A DNA stretch of 51,062 nt from Nemertoderma westbladi. Its lineage: Eukaryota > Xenacoelomorpha > Nemertodermatida > Nemertodermatidae. The position numbers and the translations under genes are program-made. The stretch is from positions 1 through 51,062 of the forward strand of contig JAUCBJ010001074.1 of assembly GCA_032718475.1 (NCBI GenBank), read 5' to 3'. Shown here piece after piece: positions 50,577 to 51,062 of the stretch (the first letter of the stretch is position 1; each line of letters opens with the position of its first letter). The notes beneath the pieces are model-generated. The model saw nothing but the letters and a program-made list of their open reading frames with translations. It ran no database searches and had not been told where the DNA came from.

Positions 50577-51062
50577 TGGGTTGGTGTAGTGGCGTAAATA
50601 TCATGTAATGATGAGTTCCCCACTGGACCGCCCAAATCAGGTAACCCGCCCGTCCGGTGGAAAGGAAACTGATAACTAAACGCTCCAGTGTGGTGTCTGT
50701 GCAGGCCGATCCCTACACAGCACCATAGTAATACAGAATATAAACAGAATGTAAACAGATAACAAACAATAAATCAGATATGCATAAGTAAATAAGGCAA
50801 TAATATAAGTGAATACGTAAAATGAATAAGGAATCTGTACTACTAAAGAACTATGTGCCATAAAACAACAATATCACCTTCCACTCTGTCACCAAACCAA
50901 CTGAACCAATATTGCTAGTCTGTGTATAATGTACCCCGGTAGCGCGGATGAATATTCCCTAGTAATGAGCCAGAATGGGGGTTTAAGACCCCAGCCTGGC
51001 ACCCATACGTAGCAAAAACCCTAATTAAGTACATAATCCTAATACCTAAAACTAAAACCTAC
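50577..51062 (-). repeat. 5' LTR of BEL/Pao element, cut by window end
   Basis: 486 bases nearly identical to 36596-37081. If the LTR is about 780 bp, some 290 bp lie outside the window. Confidence 0.95.

Larger units (their letters stand above)
36596..51062 (-). mobile_element. Giant BEL/Pao LTR retrotransposon with extra 3' ORFs
   Basis: Near-identical LTR copies at 36596 and 50577 start at the same TGGGTTGGTG. Between them on the minus strand lie, in transcription order, a gag N-terminal ORF, a gag-protease ORF, pol (RT-RNase H-integrase in the BEL/Pao order), and then three further ORFs (A, B, C). Visible length is 14.5 kb, far above the usual 5-8 kb of the group. The LTRs differ at only about three of 486 comparable positions, so the insertion is young. 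Its 3' side sits in the 63-bp minisatellite; the 5' side leaves the window, so no target duplication can be checked. Confidence 0.95.

Overview
The window is nuclear DNA from an animal, most likely a marine invertebrate. The evidence is eukaryotic housekeeping genes (POLR1F, RPP30, MRPL21, CDC16, UBE2K), GT-AG introns in one acidic-protein gene, and a dense load of animal-type retroelements (BEL/Pao, RTE-like LINE, Penelope-like), tRNA-derived SINEs, MITEs and minisatellites. All five recognised host genes lack introns. Four of them form two close same-strand pairs, POLR1F-RPP30 (233 bp gap) and MRPL21-CDC16 (140 bp gap). I found no AATAAA or ATTAAA between the members of either pair, but one after each second gene, which suggests operon-like transcription as in tunicates. 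The species itself cannot be fixed from the sequence.

Layout. 1-0.5 kb: end of a Penelope-like element. 1.1-3.0 kb: POLR1F and RPP30. 4.09-5.52 kb: RTE-like LINE with target duplication. 5.76-9.31 kb: small decayed LTR element ("module element"). 10.5-13.05 kb: MRPL21 and CDC16. 13.6-16.2 kb: MITEs and LINE relics, with an RTE copy nested inside a long-TIR MITE. 17.2-17.8 kb: UBE2K on the minus strand. 18-30 kb: gene-poor, with a SINE, RTE relics, minisatellites and foldback repeats. 30.2-32.7 kb: at least three exons of an acidic-protein gene, with an antisense RTE copy in intron 2. 33-35.7 kb: retroposon tail, a MITE and a SINE. 35.7-36.6 kb: 63-bp minisatellite. 36.6 kb to the window end: one very large, young BEL/Pao LTR retrotransposon on the minus strand, at least 14.4 kb.

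The BEL/Pao element is the most interesting object. Besides gag, protease, RT, RNase H and integrase it carries, between integrase and the 3' LTR, three more reading frames: A, resembling the first part of a DEDD-family 3'-5' exonuclease (D-x-E and KVG motifs); B, apparently the rest of that fold; and C, with three CX2CX4HX4C zinc knuckles. The same A-B-C module, diverged and broken, is the only coding content of the LTR element at 5.76-9.31 kb, where A starts 86 bases after the LTR. Two different LTR elements thus share an exonuclease plus zinc-knuckle module. In the young element the long frames are interrupted by single in-frame stops at three places (TGA, TAA, TGA), plus one frame change between A and B. 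This could be early decay or a translational strategy.
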